From Anaerolineaceae bacterium (GTDB lineage Bacteria > Chloroflexota > Anaerolineae > Aggregatilineales > Phototrophicaceae): a DNA stretch of 64,000 nt. A program made the translations under genes and the position numbers. The stretch is taken from assembly GCA_002702065.1 (NCBI GenBank), contig NZXX01000012.1, forward strand, positions 124,001 to 188,000, in the 5' to 3' direction. Below, one piece after another: positions 16,952 through 26,016 of this stretch; the stretch's first letter is position 1, and every line of letters begins with the position of its first letter. The notes under the pieces were generated by a model that was given only the letters and a program-made list of their open reading frames with translations, made no database searches and was not told the DNA's origin.

Positions 16952-17992
16952 TCAGGTGTTTTCTGATACGTGCTGCGGGCCGGGCGGTCGCTGCGCTGGC
17001 ACTGCGCCGGGCCGGTGACGATAGGCCAGTGCTGCCAGTGACAAAATAAACACGACGACCATAAAGGCCTGCGACAGATTAATCTCGGTCCCCGGCAGGT
17101 AGGTCACTTCCACACGGATACCTTCCAGCAGGAAACGGATGAATGAATACTGGATCAGGTAGACGAGGAAAATATCGCCGGTGCGCAGACGGTCGCGGTA
17201 GCGCAGGAACAGGTTCAGCAGCACGATGAAAAACAGCAGGCTCCACAGCGACTCGTACAGAAACAGCGGGTGGAAGCGCGTCGACGCGGTCGGGAAGTCC
17301 ACCGGGCTGGTGTAAGGGTCGACGCGTTTTGCCAGTTCAATCGGGATACCCCACGGCAGACTGGTCGGGACGCCATACAGCTCCTGATTGATGAAGTTGG
17401 CCCAGCGGCCAATCGCCTGGCCCAGCGGCAGGGCGACCGCGGCAATATCCAGCCAGGGGGCAATCGGGATGCCTTCATCCGGGAACGGCTCCACCGGCTC
17501 GGGTTCGGCTGGTTCGATGCCGACACGGGCCAGCAGCCAGTTGATGCCGTTGCCGATCAGGTTAAAGACGAAAGTAATCGGCAGGAAGATGGTGCTGATG
17601 ATGCGAACGACGGTATTGTGATAGCGGCTGAAGTACAGCCACGCCCCCAGCGCACCGCCCAGCACCGCGCCAAAGATACTGAGGCCGCCGCTCCAGATCG
17701 CAATGGCACCGTTTTCCAGATTAAAGAAATTTTGCAGGAACCATCCGGCATCCAGACCTTCGCTGACCAGCGAGGCCGGGGGGAACAGCACAAACCACAG
17801 GCGTGCGCCGATGATGGCCGGGATAATCGCCCAGGTCAACGCGCCCCAGATATGGTCCGGGTTGCGTCGTTCGCGCCGGGCCAGGCGGGCCGCAACGGTG
17901 GCTGCCACCAGCATCGCCAGGACAATGATGATGCCGTAGTAGCGAATCTGGATGCGATCTGCCAGTACGAGAAACTCTCTTTCAAACTCCAT
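16952..17992 (-). CDS. lgt: prolipoprotein diacylglyceryl transferase
   Basis: 346 residues, a polytopic membrane enzyme that moves diacylglycerol from phosphatidylglycerol to the lipobox Cys of prolipoproteins. The Lgt signature GRWANFINQELYG is near residue 190, and YYGIIIVLAMLVA begins the first membrane helix. The segment before the signature contains an unusual Glu/Pro-rich insertion (EPAEPEPVEPFPDEG) that makes the protein longer than the usual 260-290 residues. It follows a CDP-alcohol phosphotransferase gene by 12 bases, linking lipid synthesis with lipoprotein modification. Confidence 0.95.
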   Translation of the reverse strand: MEFEREFLVLADRIQIRYYGIIIVLAMLVAATVAARLARRERRNPDHIWGALTWAIIPAIIGARLWFVLFPPASLVSEGLDAGWFLQNFFNLENGAIAIWSGGLSIFGAVLGGALGAWLYFSRYHNTVVRIISTIFLPITFVFNLIGNGINWLLARVGIEPAEPEPVEPFPDEGIPIAPWLDIAAVALPLGQAIGRWANFINQELYGVPTSLPWGIPIELAKRVDPYTSPVDFPTASTRFHPLFLYESLWSLLFFIVLLNLFLRYRDRLRTGDIFLVYLIQYSFIRFLLEGIRVEVTYLPGTEINLSQAFMVVVFILSLAALAYRHRPGAVPAQRPPGPQHVSENT

Positions 17993-18004
17993 AGATCAAA
18001 AACC

Positions 18005-18610
18005 TCACATCTTTTGTTGAGTAGCACGATAGACATACCAGACCCGTTGCAGGGCCGTCAGGTTTGTGCCCACAGCCAGCAGCCACATGCCCGGCAGCAG
18101 CAGCGGCGGCACGAGCAGCATCAGCAGAATGACCGCCACGCGTTCCAGCCGCGAGAACCAGCCAATCTTCACCGACAGGCCTGCCTCGCCAGCCCGCGCC
18201 CGCACGTAGCTCACACCATAGCTACCCACCAGCGCGGCCATTGCCAGCACCAGATAAAGTTGCTGTCCCTGGCTGGCAAAATGATACCCCAAAGCGCCAA
18301 AAATGAAACCATCAGCATAACGATCTAACGTGGAATCCAGCAGGCCGCCAAACGAGTCCTTGCGCTGCATGGCACGGGCGACGGCACCATCCAGTGCGTC
18401 GAGGGGTAAACCGAGGATCAGGATCACGCCGCCGAGCGCCAGCTGGCCGCTGCCGATGAACACCGCGGCAATGGCGACCATGATGAGTCCCGCTAATGTG
18501 ATGGTGTCGGGATGCACGCCTGCCTGGTGCAGCGCATGCCCGGCGCGCGATAAAGTGCCGCTGGCAAACTGGCGGGCACGATCGGTCAAAGTAACTGGTG
18601 ATTTTGTCAT
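18005..18610 (-). CDS. CDP-alcohol phosphatidyltransferase
   Basis: 201 residues, an integral membrane enzyme that joins CDP-diacylglycerol (or CDP-alcohol) to an alcohol. The family motif D-x2-D-G-x2-A-R-x8-G-x3-D-x3-D is complete: LDALDGAVARAM, then GGLLDSTLDRYAD. About five to six membrane helices follow. The acceptor (glycerol phosphate, inositol phosphate or other) is not fixed by sequence, so PgsA is possible but unproven. ATG at 18610 is preferred to the in-frame TTG at 18628. It is the first gene of the operon with lgt, whose product uses phosphatidylglycerol. Confidence 0.92.
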   Translation of the reverse strand: MTKSPVTLTDRARQFASGTLSRAGHALHQAGVHPDTITLAGLIMVAIAAVFIGSGQLALGGVILILGLPLDALDGAVARAMQRKDSFGGLLDSTLDRYADGFIFGALGYHFASQGQQLYLVLAMAALVGSYGVSYVRARAGEAGLSVKIGWFSRLERVAVILLMLLVPPLLLPGMWLLAVGTNLTALQRVWYVYRATQQKM

Positions 18611-18621
18611 CGAATCAACTC

Positions 18622-18650
18622 TTGTCAACGGGCCTGTTTTTCTGTAGACT
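18622..18650 (+). promoter_or_regulatory. promoter of tRNA-Pro
   Basis: TTGTCA (18622-18627), a 17-base spacer and TAGACT (18645-18650) lie 12 bases before the tRNA. This is well placed and close to consensus. It lies at the divergent start of the CDP-alcohol phosphotransferase gene. Confidence 0.75.
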
Positions 18651-18662
18651 ACAGGCTGATCT

Positions 18663-18736
18663 CGGGGCGTAGCGCAGCCCGGTAGCGCGCACCGTTCGGG
18701 TCGGTGAGGTCATGGGTTCGAATCCCGTCGCCCCGA
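18663..18736 (+). tRNA. tRNA-Pro (anticodon CGG)
   Basis: A 74-base cloverleaf. The acceptor stem CGGGGCG/CGCCCCG is perfect, the D-arm is GCGC...GCGC, the anticodon stem is CACCG/CGGTG with loop TTCGGGT giving anticodon CGG, and the T-arm has loop TTCGAAT. The C1-G72 pair and A73 are typical of proline tRNAs. The 3' CCA is not encoded (CACC follows). It is flanked by its own promoter and terminator. Confidence 0.97.
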
Positions 18737-18743
18737 CACCATG

Positions 18744-18778
18744 AAAAATCCCGCCAGCATAGTGCGGGATTTTTTATT
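18744..18778 (+). terminator. terminator of tRNA-Pro
   Basis: AAATCCCGC (18746-18754) and GCGGGATTT (18764-18772) form a perfect 9-bp stem with a 9-base loop, running into TTTTTATTT. Confidence 0.93.
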
Positions 18779-18822
18779 TGCCTATTATCATACCCCTGTG
18801 AACGGGGCTACAGCAAGGGTTG

Positions 18823-19386
18823 TTAGACGCTGGCAACATTGCCGTGCGGGTCATCACGACGGGGTGGTGTAACTGCGGAACTTTCGAAATAGATGTTGAG
18901 TGTCAGTTTGCCCAGCCGCAGTTCGGCCCCATCGCGCACGATCACAGGTGACAGCGCATCCAGCCGCTGGCCGTTGACGTAGGTGCCATTGGTGCTGCCC
19001 AGGTCAGTGACGATCAGATGATCGTCGCGGCGTTCCAGCGCACAATGCTGTGAGGAAACACCCTTTTCAAAGGCGCCATACGGGGTCAGGTCCACATCCG
19101 GATAGCGATCTGCGGCGGCATTGGCCCGCCCCAGCAGGGTTACTTTATCTAATGCCAGAATCACGGGCTGGCGTTCGCCCTCGATGTGCATCACCACGAA
19201 CGTATCCACCGTGAACGATGCCGTGCCCTGCCAGCGTGGCTTGGTCGCGCTTTCATCATCGGGGATAACGCGGGTCGGCAGGGTGGCAAAAATCGACCGG
19301 GTGCGCCCGCAGCGCTCACAGATGAGGACACCTTCTCGATTTTGATATTCACAGAATGGGCAGATATTCATGGCAGCGCTCATCAT
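18823..19386 (-). CDS. zinc-ribbon and FHA domain protein
   Basis: 187 residues. An N-terminal zinc ribbon (CPFC at 9-12, CERC at 23-26) is joined by a linker to a C-terminal FHA domain (LGRA, then VSSQHCALE and GSTNGTYVNG), which binds phosphothreonine peptides. It should read Ser/Thr phosphorylation, but no Ser/Thr kinase gene lies in the window. The start is taken at the ATG pair 19386/19383; earlier in-frame codons extend into the promoter TATAAT at 19414-19409. Confidence 0.88.
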   Translation of the reverse strand: MMSAAMNICPFCEYQNREGVLICERCGRTRSIFATLPTRVIPDDESATKPRWQGTASFTVDTFVVMHIEGERQPVILALDKVTLLGRANAAADRYPDVDLTPYGAFEKGVSSQHCALERRDDHLIVTDLGSTNGTYVNGQRLDALSPVIVRDGAELRLGKLTLNIYFESSAVTPPRRDDPHGNVASV

Positions 19387-19408
19387 GTTATTCGACCTGT
19401 TAACTAAC

Positions 19409-19414
19409 ATTATA
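19409..19414 (-). promoter_or_regulatory. -10 box upstream of the FHA/zinc-ribbon gene
   Basis: A perfect TATAAT on the minus strand, 23 bases before the proposed start. No good -35 box is seen at 16-18 bases. Confidence 0.4.
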
Positions 19415-19465
19415 GGCGCTAACCTTACGGCAACCTCACGGGAAACGTAAATTTTTGGTAACAAC

Positions 19466-20758
19466 TCAGGCAGGCTCGGCTGCGGCTTTCAGGGTGGCGC
19501 GTGTGCCCTCAATGTCGAAACAATCACGCTGGTTGGTCTGCATCAGGCATTGTGCCACCTGTATCGCCTGTGGTTCGTTCAGCATGCCGTCGTCGATTTC
19601 GGCTTGCAACGCACGGGTCAGCCAGCGGCGTGCCTGTTTGGCATAGGCGACGGACGCGCTCGGCCAGCTGGTATCGCCGCCAAACACAAACAGCTTGTTG
19701 ATCGGTACTGTGTGCAGAAAGCGCCGTACAAAATCGCTGGCGGTGTAGGGGTCGATGCTCCATGCCCAGCACATGTCCACGTACACATTGCGGTAGTGTT
19801 TGGCGATGGCGGTCAGTTCCGGGTCATATGGATAGGCGATGTGCATCAGGACAAAGCGTGCAGCCGGGTAGGTCGCCAGCAGGCGGCACAGATTGCCCGA
19901 TTTGATGCGTTCGACGGGCATCCGGTTGTTGCCTGCATAATAGCCGGTGTGCAGCTTGAAAGGCAGATTGTGTTCAATCGCCAGTTCGACGCCGCGTGCC
20001 CAGCACCAATCCCCCAGTATCAGCTTCTCTGCTTCGGTTAATGCTGCGCTGCGCAGATGCCGCGCCAGCACCGGGGCGACCTCGGATTCGCTGCGCTGCT
20101 GCCAGAGCAGGGTGCGCTCGTAGGCATGCTGCGCTTTCACCGCAATCGCGTTTGGCCCATATTTGGCAAAGAGTGCAGTCATCGCTTCGTTCAGGGTGTT
20201 CAGGTCGCGCACGTCGCAGCCGGTTTCAGCGTGCAGCGCGGCCACATCGAATCCCCCCCGGCAAAAGCTTGCCCACGACAGGTCATACAGGAAGAAATCC
20301 ACGCCGGACTCATCGGGCAGGCAGGGCCAGGTGAAATCATCAGTCTGCACATGATCGAAGTTGCCTTCATCCCGCAGGATGCGCAGCCGTTCGCCGGGCT
20401 GGCGGCGCTGCTGGTTGATGGTCGCGCCCGCTTCGATGCCCGCCAGCGTGATGTCGTCCATGCCGTAGACATCTCTGGCGATCAGCTTCACGGCCTCGCC
20501 ATAACCGGTGAACTGGCAGTGGTGCCATGCGTCTTTCACGCCATTCCAGCGGGCTTCAATGTCCGGGTTGCTGGTATCAAGCAGGTTGTTGACGGCCTCC
20601 TGGCTGGCCCCGGCAGTGATGAGATCCGCCGAGACGTAATTGCCGAACAGGTCCGCTAACACATCTGGCCCATTGTCGACATATTCCTGCTCTTTACGCA
20701 GGTGTTCGTGGGTGTCGATTAAAGGTGTATCCTGAATAAACTGGGCAAGGTCAGTCAT
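19466..20758 (-). CDS. amidohydrolase-superfamily enzyme
   Basis: 430 residues with a TIM-barrel amidohydrolase pattern: IDTHEHL (H-x-H) near residue 16, KLHTGYYAG (His, strand 5), LMHIAYPYDPE (His, strand 6) and VFGGDTSWPSA (Asp, strand 8). The HxH with downstream H, H and D and the overall length are compatible with uronate-isomerase-like or amidohydrolase-2 enzymes. The substrate is not evident. It precedes no obvious sugar-acid pathway genes, which argues against a dedicated uronate role. Confidence 0.82.
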   Translation of the reverse strand: MTDLAQFIQDTPLIDTHEHLRKEQEYVDNGPDVLADLFGNYVSADLITAGASQEAVNNLLDTSNPDIEARWNGVKDAWHHCQFTGYGEAVKLIARDVYGMDDITLAGIEAGATINQQRRQPGERLRILRDEGNFDHVQTDDFTWPCLPDESGVDFFLYDLSWASFCRGGFDVAALHAETGCDVRDLNTLNEAMTALFAKYGPNAIAVKAQHAYERTLLWQQRSESEVAPVLARHLRSAALTEAEKLILGDWCWARGVELAIEHNLPFKLHTGYYAGNNRMPVERIKSGNLCRLLATYPAARFVLMHIAYPYDPELTAIAKHYRNVYVDMCWAWSIDPYTASDFVRRFLHTVPINKLFVFGGDTSWPSASVAYAKQARRWLTRALQAEIDDGMLNEPQAIQVAQCLMQTNQRDCFDIEGTRATLKAAAEPA

Positions 20759-20863
20759 CGCTTTTTCTCCTCAAAGATCCTCATGTAAGTAAAGTGGCCG
20801 TTTCAGCAGCATGAGGGTCCGGTTTTCGTATGTTTGACACCGGATGACTGCTGGCGGAAAGCC

Positions 20864-21889
20864 TCATAAAATCTCTGAGCGGCGTTCCAGTCGCCCGGTT
20901 TTCAGAAAATCCTGAAGCTCGTGTTTGCGGTTTTCCAGAATCTGCGGAGCGCGGTCACGAACATGCGGGTTATCGAGGTTTCCGGCGATCCAGCGGCAGG
21001 AAGCGACATGTCGCCCGGCCACAAATGTTTCCAGATAATCGCGGTACTGATCGGGCAGGGGGCGCTGCGCGGTGTAACCCTCCCATATGGCGTTCTTGAG
21101 GTCGGCATAATGGGCGAGTGGACTGAAGTTGAGCAGCGGCGGTGCCAGATCGTACAGGTAGTACCCGAAGGCGCAGTCTTCAAAGTCGATGGCGCAGACG
21201 TCATCGTCGGCAAAAAAATAATTCTTGGCAATGAAATCCGCATGGATCAGGCCGAAACCCGCCGGGTCGGAATCCAGCGCCTGCATCACATCCTGAACGC
21301 GTTGTGCAACGGCATCCATGACGGCTACCTGTTCCGGCGTGAAGATGTGCACGCCTTCGCCGGGGTTGTACGGGGAACGCTGGCCAAACAGGCCTTCCCA
21401 ATCCAGCCGGGGGCGGACAAAGCCGGGTGGTAGTTGATACGCCGCCGAGAAGTTGTGCAGCCGCCCCAGAAAACTGCCGAGCTGGCGGGCCTGATCCGGG
21501 GTGGTGTCTTCCGGCTTGATCGAGCTGCCTTCGACCCACGCCAGCAGCACGCAGGAAACCGGTTCGTTCAGGTCATCGACGGACGTCCACGCCAGCAGCG
21601 AGTCATCCAGCGTGCGTATGGGCTTTGGCACGCACAGGTCGGTGTGCGCGTGAATATCCCCCAGCCAGCGCATTTCCGATTCAATGTATTCCGGCGGTTT
21701 CTGGCCCCGGCGATGCACGCGCAGCACATACTGTCCGCGTGGACTATCCACGGCGAAAACGGCGTTGTTGATGTACTGAAGCGGGGTGATATCGGAGTCG
21801 ATGAAACCAAATGCGGGGAGGATATGTTCGGCAGCATCGGCAAAACGGTCGAGCTGCTCATCGTAAGTCAGGTTTTCGAATGCGGTCAT
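20864..21889 (-). CDS. APH/choline-kinase-fold phosphotransferase
   Basis: 341 residues of the aminoglycoside phosphotransferase/homoserine kinase type II superfamily. The catalytic loop is HADFIAKN (H-x-D-x4-N, near residue 215) and the metal-binding motif is AIDFEDCAFGYYLYDLA. N-terminal strands (NAVFAVDSPRGQYVLRVHR) supply the ATP-anchoring basic residue. The natural substrate may be homoserine, an amino alcohol or a Ser/Thr side chain (SrkA-like). It is the first member of a kinase, nucleotidyltransferase and acetyltransferase neighbourhood reaching to 23483. Confidence 0.87.
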   Translation of the reverse strand: MTAFENLTYDEQLDRFADAAEHILPAFGFIDSDITPLQYINNAVFAVDSPRGQYVLRVHRRGQKPPEYIESEMRWLGDIHAHTDLCVPKPIRTLDDSLLAWTSVDDLNEPVSCVLLAWVEGSSIKPEDTTPDQARQLGSFLGRLHNFSAAYQLPPGFVRPRLDWEGLFGQRSPYNPGEGVHIFTPEQVAVMDAVAQRVQDVMQALDSDPAGFGLIHADFIAKNYFFADDDVCAIDFEDCAFGYYLYDLAPPLLNFSPLAHYADLKNAIWEGYTAQRPLPDQYRDYLETFVAGRHVASCRWIAGNLDNPHVRDRAPQILENRKHELQDFLKTGRLERRSEIL

Positions 21890-21944
21890 GAGTCGGTTAC
21901 ACGGCCTAGTCGGTCGATAGAGCTAGTATACCGCTGAACGCCGA

Positions 21945-22841
21945 TCATGGCAGGCGGCTTAGCGGTGCGGACAAGCGCGGGCGCTGGAAGTGGAAACGCT
22001 GCGGTGCGGCGGCAATGTCTGCCTGGGGCATGTGCTGCCGGGCCAGGGCGAAGACCTCATCATACAACTGCTCAACCGCCGGGATGGCCTCATCCGGATT
22101 GGCGCGGAGGGCCTGATTGATGCGTTCATGGAAGCTGACCGGCTGGATGCGCATTTCAGCCAGCAATTGGGCCTGCCGTTTCACACCGGGGAAATATTCA
22201 CGGTTGAGCGCGACGATCACCATCAGCAGCCGCTGGCAGACTTCTTGCAGCACACGGGCATACAACAGGCCGTCGTCGCGGTCCGCACTGGCACGGGCCA
22301 TCCAGAAGGGCGGCAGATTGAGGTTTTCCTCGACAATGCGTTGGGCCAATGGTTGCGGGCACATCCCGGCAGCCTGCTTCCAGCGGTTGATTCGTGCGTC
22401 GCCATAGAAGGTCTGCACCCGCTTGATCGAATAAAGCATCTCGTGCTTGAGTGCATGCGGATCGTGGTGCTGTGTGACGGCCTCGACCACCGCGTCCATA
22501 TCGGCGCTCAGGTGATGGCCGACGTCAATCTTGAGGCCAGCCTGTGCGTCACCGCCCAGATAATATTCTTCCCACCAGTAACGCAGCGTTGGGTCGGGCT
22601 GTGAGGTAAACGTGTCGCCAAAGGGGCCGGGGTGCGCACCAAGTGCTGCGCTAACGCTGCTGCGTTCGGCCTCGGTCGGGGGCTGCCGCCAGTAGACCAC
22701 CAGATCAATGTCGGAGTACGCATCTGCCCAGCCACGAGCCACACCACCCAGCACGACTACCGCTTCGACGTGGGCATAACGGGCATAGTGCGGCGCGATA
22801 TCGAGGGCGATGTCGATGCGCCATTGGCTGGCATGGTTCAT
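21945..22841 (-). CDS. nucleotidyltransferase-fold protein
   Basis: 298 residues. The N-terminal Pol-beta-type nucleotidyltransferase core is clear: VVVLGGVARGWADAYSDIDL gives the G-G/S-x(9-13)-D-x-D pattern near residues 30-47. The rest is helical, as in kanamycin or lincosamide nucleotidyltransferases. It would transfer an NMP to a small molecule or protein. It lies 55 bases upstream of the APH-like gene on the same strand and 69 bases downstream of a GNAT gene. Confidence 0.82.
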   Translation of the reverse strand: MNHASQWRIDIALDIAPHYARYAHVEAVVVLGGVARGWADAYSDIDLVVYWRQPPTEAERSSVSAALGAHPGPFGDTFTSQPDPTLRYWWEEYYLGGDAQAGLKIDVGHHLSADMDAVVEAVTQHHDPHALKHEMLYSIKRVQTFYGDARINRWKQAAGMCPQPLAQRIVEENLNLPPFWMARASADRDDGLLYARVLQEVCQRLLMVIVALNREYFPGVKRQAQLLAEMRIQPVSFHERINQALRANPDEAIPAVEQLYDEVFALARQHMPQADIAAAPQRFHFQRPRLSAPLSRLP

Positions 22842-22910
22842 TGGGCGTGAACTCCTGTCACAGGACGTGTTGCGGGTCTGGAGAGTTCATGATAGCTCAG
22901 AATTGCTTTT

Positions 22911-23483
22911 TTAGCGATGCTGATGTGCGGCCCATTCATGGCGCAGGATGCCATAGAGCAGCATATCATGGCGCTGGCCGTCGCGCTGGATATGTTCGCG
23001 GTGGATGCCTTCCCGCTGGAAACCAAGCTGTTCGTAGAGGTGGATGGCGCGGGCGTTGTAGCTGAAAACCGTCAGGTGAACGCGGTGCAGGTTCAGTTCG
23101 TCAAAGGCGAAATCCAGCAGCAGCGTGATCGCTTCGGTGCCATAACCATGATCCCAGAAATTGCGGTTGCCAATGCCGATTCCCAGTGAGGTGGTGCCGT
23201 GTGCCCAGACGATGCCATCCAGCTGCGCCCAGCCGATCAGATCATCGCTTTCGATCAGCCGGATGCCGAAGGTGTAGTCGGACTGCGATTTGGTGAGGCT
23301 GTCCAGCCAGCGGACAATCTCATCTTCGCTGCGGGGGTGCGCCGGGCTGGAATCCATCAGTCGCAGATATTCGTTGTCGTACTCCCAGCGGGCCATGACA
23401 GGGGCGTCGGCCCGGTTCAGCGCCGTCAGCCAGATACGATCACCGCGCAGCAGGTTGGCTCTAATCACGACTGGTTCCCTCAT
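22911..23483 (-). CDS. GNAT N-acetyltransferase (RimJ/RimL-like)
   Basis: 190 residues of the Acetyltransf_3 type. Motif A is GIGIGNRNFWDHGYGTEAI with the R/Q-x2-G-x-G/A equivalent, followed by LNLHRVHLTVFSYNARAIHLYE (motif B). Members acetylate ribosomal-protein N-termini, polyamines or antibiotics using acetyl-CoA. The ATG at 23483 is preferred over an upstream in-frame TTG. It is probably transcribed with the nucleotidyltransferase and APH-like genes. Confidence 0.9.
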   Translation of the reverse strand: MREPVVIRANLLRGDRIWLTALNRADAPVMARWEYDNEYLRLMDSSPAHPRSEDEIVRWLDSLTKSQSDYTFGIRLIESDDLIGWAQLDGIVWAHGTTSLGIGIGNRNFWDHGYGTEAITLLLDFAFDELNLHRVHLTVFSYNARAIHLYEQLGFQREGIHREHIQRDGQRHDMLLYGILRHEWAAHQHR

Positions 23484-23534
23484 GAAGTGTGCTTCGCCGT
23501 TCAATTGTCGTTACGCCAATAGTATAATCCCTCC

Positions 23535-24632
23535 ATGCCAAAACAGAAATCACGCCCACAACCCAAAACCCAGCCTGCGCCCACCGGCCCGCGCTACCTG
23601 TGCGAAGCCGAAGTTGTCACCGGCCTGAAGGATTATGCCACTGCCGAACTGCTCAGCCGCTTTGGCAGCAGCGTCCACCCGCAGGACAAAGCCAAGCCGG
23701 AGGAAATCCCGTTTTATTTCGATGGCAGCCTGTCCGACCTGGGCGACCTGACGAAAACAGCAGCGGTCTATCTGGTGCAGCATTACCCTATCCCGCGGCC
23801 ACAGGCGCTGCTCGGTCACCAGCATTTCACCCAGCTCATCAAGCTCATCAACACAGTGCGCAGTATGCACCCGGCGGGCACCTTCCGCACCTTTCGTATC
23901 GCGGCGGCAGGCAGCCAGTCCTCGGTCTTCCAGCGCATCAAGGACGAGATCGCCAGCACAACGGGGCTGACCGTCAACGAGGATGAGGCGGACCTGATGC
24001 TGCGTGTGCGCAAGGCGGATATCTACCGCGATGGCTGGGAAGTGCTGCTACGGCTGACTCCGCGCCCGCTGGCGGCACGTGCATGGCGGGTATGCAACAT
24101 GGAAGGCGCGCTGAATGCCACCATTGCCAGCGCCATGATCGAGATGACGGACCCGCGCCCGGATGATCGCGTGTTCAACCTGATGTGCGGCTCCGGCACG
24201 CTGCTGGTCGAACGGCTGCGGCGCGCCCCGGCGGATGTCATCGGCGGCTGCGACAGCGACGCGATTGCGCTGCGCTGTGCGACGGATAATCTGGTGGCTG
24301 CCGGGTATGGCAAAGCGGTCGATCTGTTTGAAATGGACATCGCCGACCTGCCGCTGCCCGACGCCTGTATCGACATGATCTGTGCTGACCTGCCGTGGGG
24401 CCAGCTGGTTGGCTCGCATGAGAGCAACCTGACTCTGTACCCCAAAGCCCTGCGCGAGGCGGCCCGTATCGCGGCGCCGGGGGCAAGGGCCGTGTTTATC
24501 ACGCACGAAATCCGCCTGATGGAACGCGTCCTGCGCGATTACGCAGACCTGTGGACCGTGCAGCAGGAAGTGAAGGTCTTCCAGGGGGGGCTGCACCCGC
24601 GCATTTATCTGCTGTCGAAGCAAGCCACCTGA
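23535..24632 (+). CDS. THUMP-type RNA methyltransferase (Trm14/RlmL-like)
   Basis: 365 residues. An N-terminal THUMP-like RNA-binding region (about 15-165) precedes a Rossmann methyltransferase domain. The latter has VFNLMCGSGTLLVE (SAM motif I, near 215) and ADLPWGQLVG as the N/D-P-P-Y equivalent (here DLPWG), which suggests N2-guanine methylation of tRNA or rRNA. It is divergent from the GNAT gene, and its ATG lies within 55 bases of it. The exact RNA target is unknown. Confidence 0.85.
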   Translation: MPKQKSRPQPKTQPAPTGPRYLCEAEVVTGLKDYATAELLSRFGSSVHPQDKAKPEEIPFYFDGSLSDLGDLTKTAAVYLVQHYPIPRPQALLGHQHFTQLIKLINTVRSMHPAGTFRTFRIAAAGSQSSVFQRIKDEIASTTGLTVNEDEADLMLRVRKADIYRDGWEVLLRLTPRPLAARAWRVCNMEGALNATIASAMIEMTDPRPDDRVFNLMCGSGTLLVERLRRAPADVIGGCDSDAIALRCATDNLVAAGYGKAVDLFEMDIADLPLPDACIDMICADLPWGQLVGSHESNLTLYPKALREAARIAAPGARAVFITHEIRLMERVLRDYADLWTVQQEVKVFQGGLHPRIYLLSKQAT

Positions 24633-24757
24633 TCACCTGCGCCATTCCCCGACCGGTGTGTGCTGCCTGATCAATGGTCCAAAGCGGACTGATGATCTCA
24701 TTGCCGCGCAGGGGGTGCTTGTGTACAATGCACCGGTAATCTGATCGGAACCAAACC

Positions 24758-26011
24758 ATGATAACCAACCCCTTTGCCGTCTGGCATCAAAAAAGCAGCT
24801 ATCGATGGGTCATGCTGGCCTTGTGCGCCGTGACACCGATGCTGGTGGTGACGCTGCCGAATCTGTCGCTGCCGCCCATGTTTGCCACCATCGGGCAGGA
24901 TATTGAACTCTCGCTGGTTGAGATTGGCACGATCTGGGGGATGGTGTCATTCGCCGGCATCTTCTTCGCCCTGATCGGCGGCACGCTGGGCGATCGTTTC
25001 GGCACGCGGGCGACGCTGGCTACGGTCTGCCTGCTGACCGGCCTGTTTGGTCTTACCCGCAGCTTTTCGGTGGATTTCACCACCCTGCTGCTGACATCCC
25101 TGCTGTATGGGGTTTTTCAGGCAATCGTGCCCGTAATGGTGTTTAAGGTCGCACGCCAGTGGTTCCCGCCGGAGCAGCTTGGCATGGCCAGCGGCGTGAT
25201 CTCGGCGGGCTTCGCGGGTGGGCTGATGCTGGGGCCGCTGCTGAGTACCAGTGTGATCCTGCCGGCGCTGGGCGGCTGGCGGCAGGTGCTGCTCTTTTAT
25301 GGCGTTATCTCCATTCTGTTGAGTGTGGTGTGGCTGGTGATCCACCCGGCAGAGCAGCAGGCCGACGCCGCCAGCAGGCCGCGCATCGCACTGAAGGACA
25401 GCCTGCGCCATGTGACGCGCCTGCGTAACCTGTGGGTGCTGGGCATTGGCGGGTTGGGCATCAGCGCCTGTTTTCAGGGCTTCACCGGCTATCTGCCGAC
25501 GTATCTGAAGGGGATTGGTTGGGCGGAACTCGACGCGGACCAGGCATTGGCGGCGTTCTTCCTGGCCAGTTTGTCGGCGGTGGTGCCGCTGTCGATCATG
25601 TCTGACCGGCTGCGGCTGCGGCGCGGATTTCTCATTTTTGCCGCGTTGATCCTCTCGCTGGGCATCGGCTCGTTGAGCGTGGTCGAAGGTGCGCTGATCG
25701 TGGTCGTGGTCACAGCGACGGGTTTTGTCTTTGACTCATTCATGGCGATCCTCAACGCCAGCATCCTCGAAGTAGACGGAGTCGGCCACCTGTATGCCGG
25801 GACCGCGCTCGGCTTCGCCACCATGATCCGCAATCTGGGCGGGACGTTCTCGCCGCCTGTGGGCAACAGTCTCGCCGTCTATGGCCTGAATGTGCCGTTC
25901 CTGTTCTGGGGCGCAACGGGCTTGTTCGCGGTGTGCATGTTCGCCTTCGTCTTCAGGCCAAAGCAGGTCAAAACGCCGGAGCCAGTGGCTGCTCAGTCTG
26001 CCAGCGACTAG
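24758..26011 (+). CDS. major facilitator superfamily transporter
   Basis: 417 residues with about 12 membrane helices. The MFS motif A between helices 2 and 3 is GGTLGDRFGTRATLATV (near 70), and a second partial copy is SIMSDRLRLRRG between helices 8 and 9. It could be a drug or small-molecule exporter of the nitrate/oxalate-like branch. No substrate clue is present. It follows TACAAT-like sequence at 24724 that could be its -10 box, and its stop is 6 bases from a convergent ANT(6)-like gene. Confidence 0.92.
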   Translation: MITNPFAVWHQKSSYRWVMLALCAVTPMLVVTLPNLSLPPMFATIGQDIELSLVEIGTIWGMVSFAGIFFALIGGTLGDRFGTRATLATVCLLTGLFGLTRSFSVDFTTLLLTSLLYGVFQAIVPVMVFKVARQWFPPEQLGMASGVISAGFAGGLMLGPLLSTSVILPALGGWRQVLLFYGVISILLSVVWLVIHPAEQQADAASRPRIALKDSLRHVTRLRNLWVLGIGGLGISACFQGFTGYLPTYLKGIGWAELDADQALAAFFLASLSAVVPLSIMSDRLRLRRGFLIFAALILSLGIGSLSVVEGALIVVVVTATGFVFDSFMAILNASILEVDGVGHLYAGTALGFATMIRNLGGTFSPPVGNSLAVYGLNVPFLFWGATGLFAVCMFAFVFRPKQVKTPEPVAAQSASD

Positions 26012-26016
26012 CTTGC

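Noticed and set aside
18663-18736. tRNA-Pro as the edge of a genomic island
   Set aside because: The neighbours are ordinary genes with similar base composition, and no duplicated tRNA 3' end was noticed nearby.
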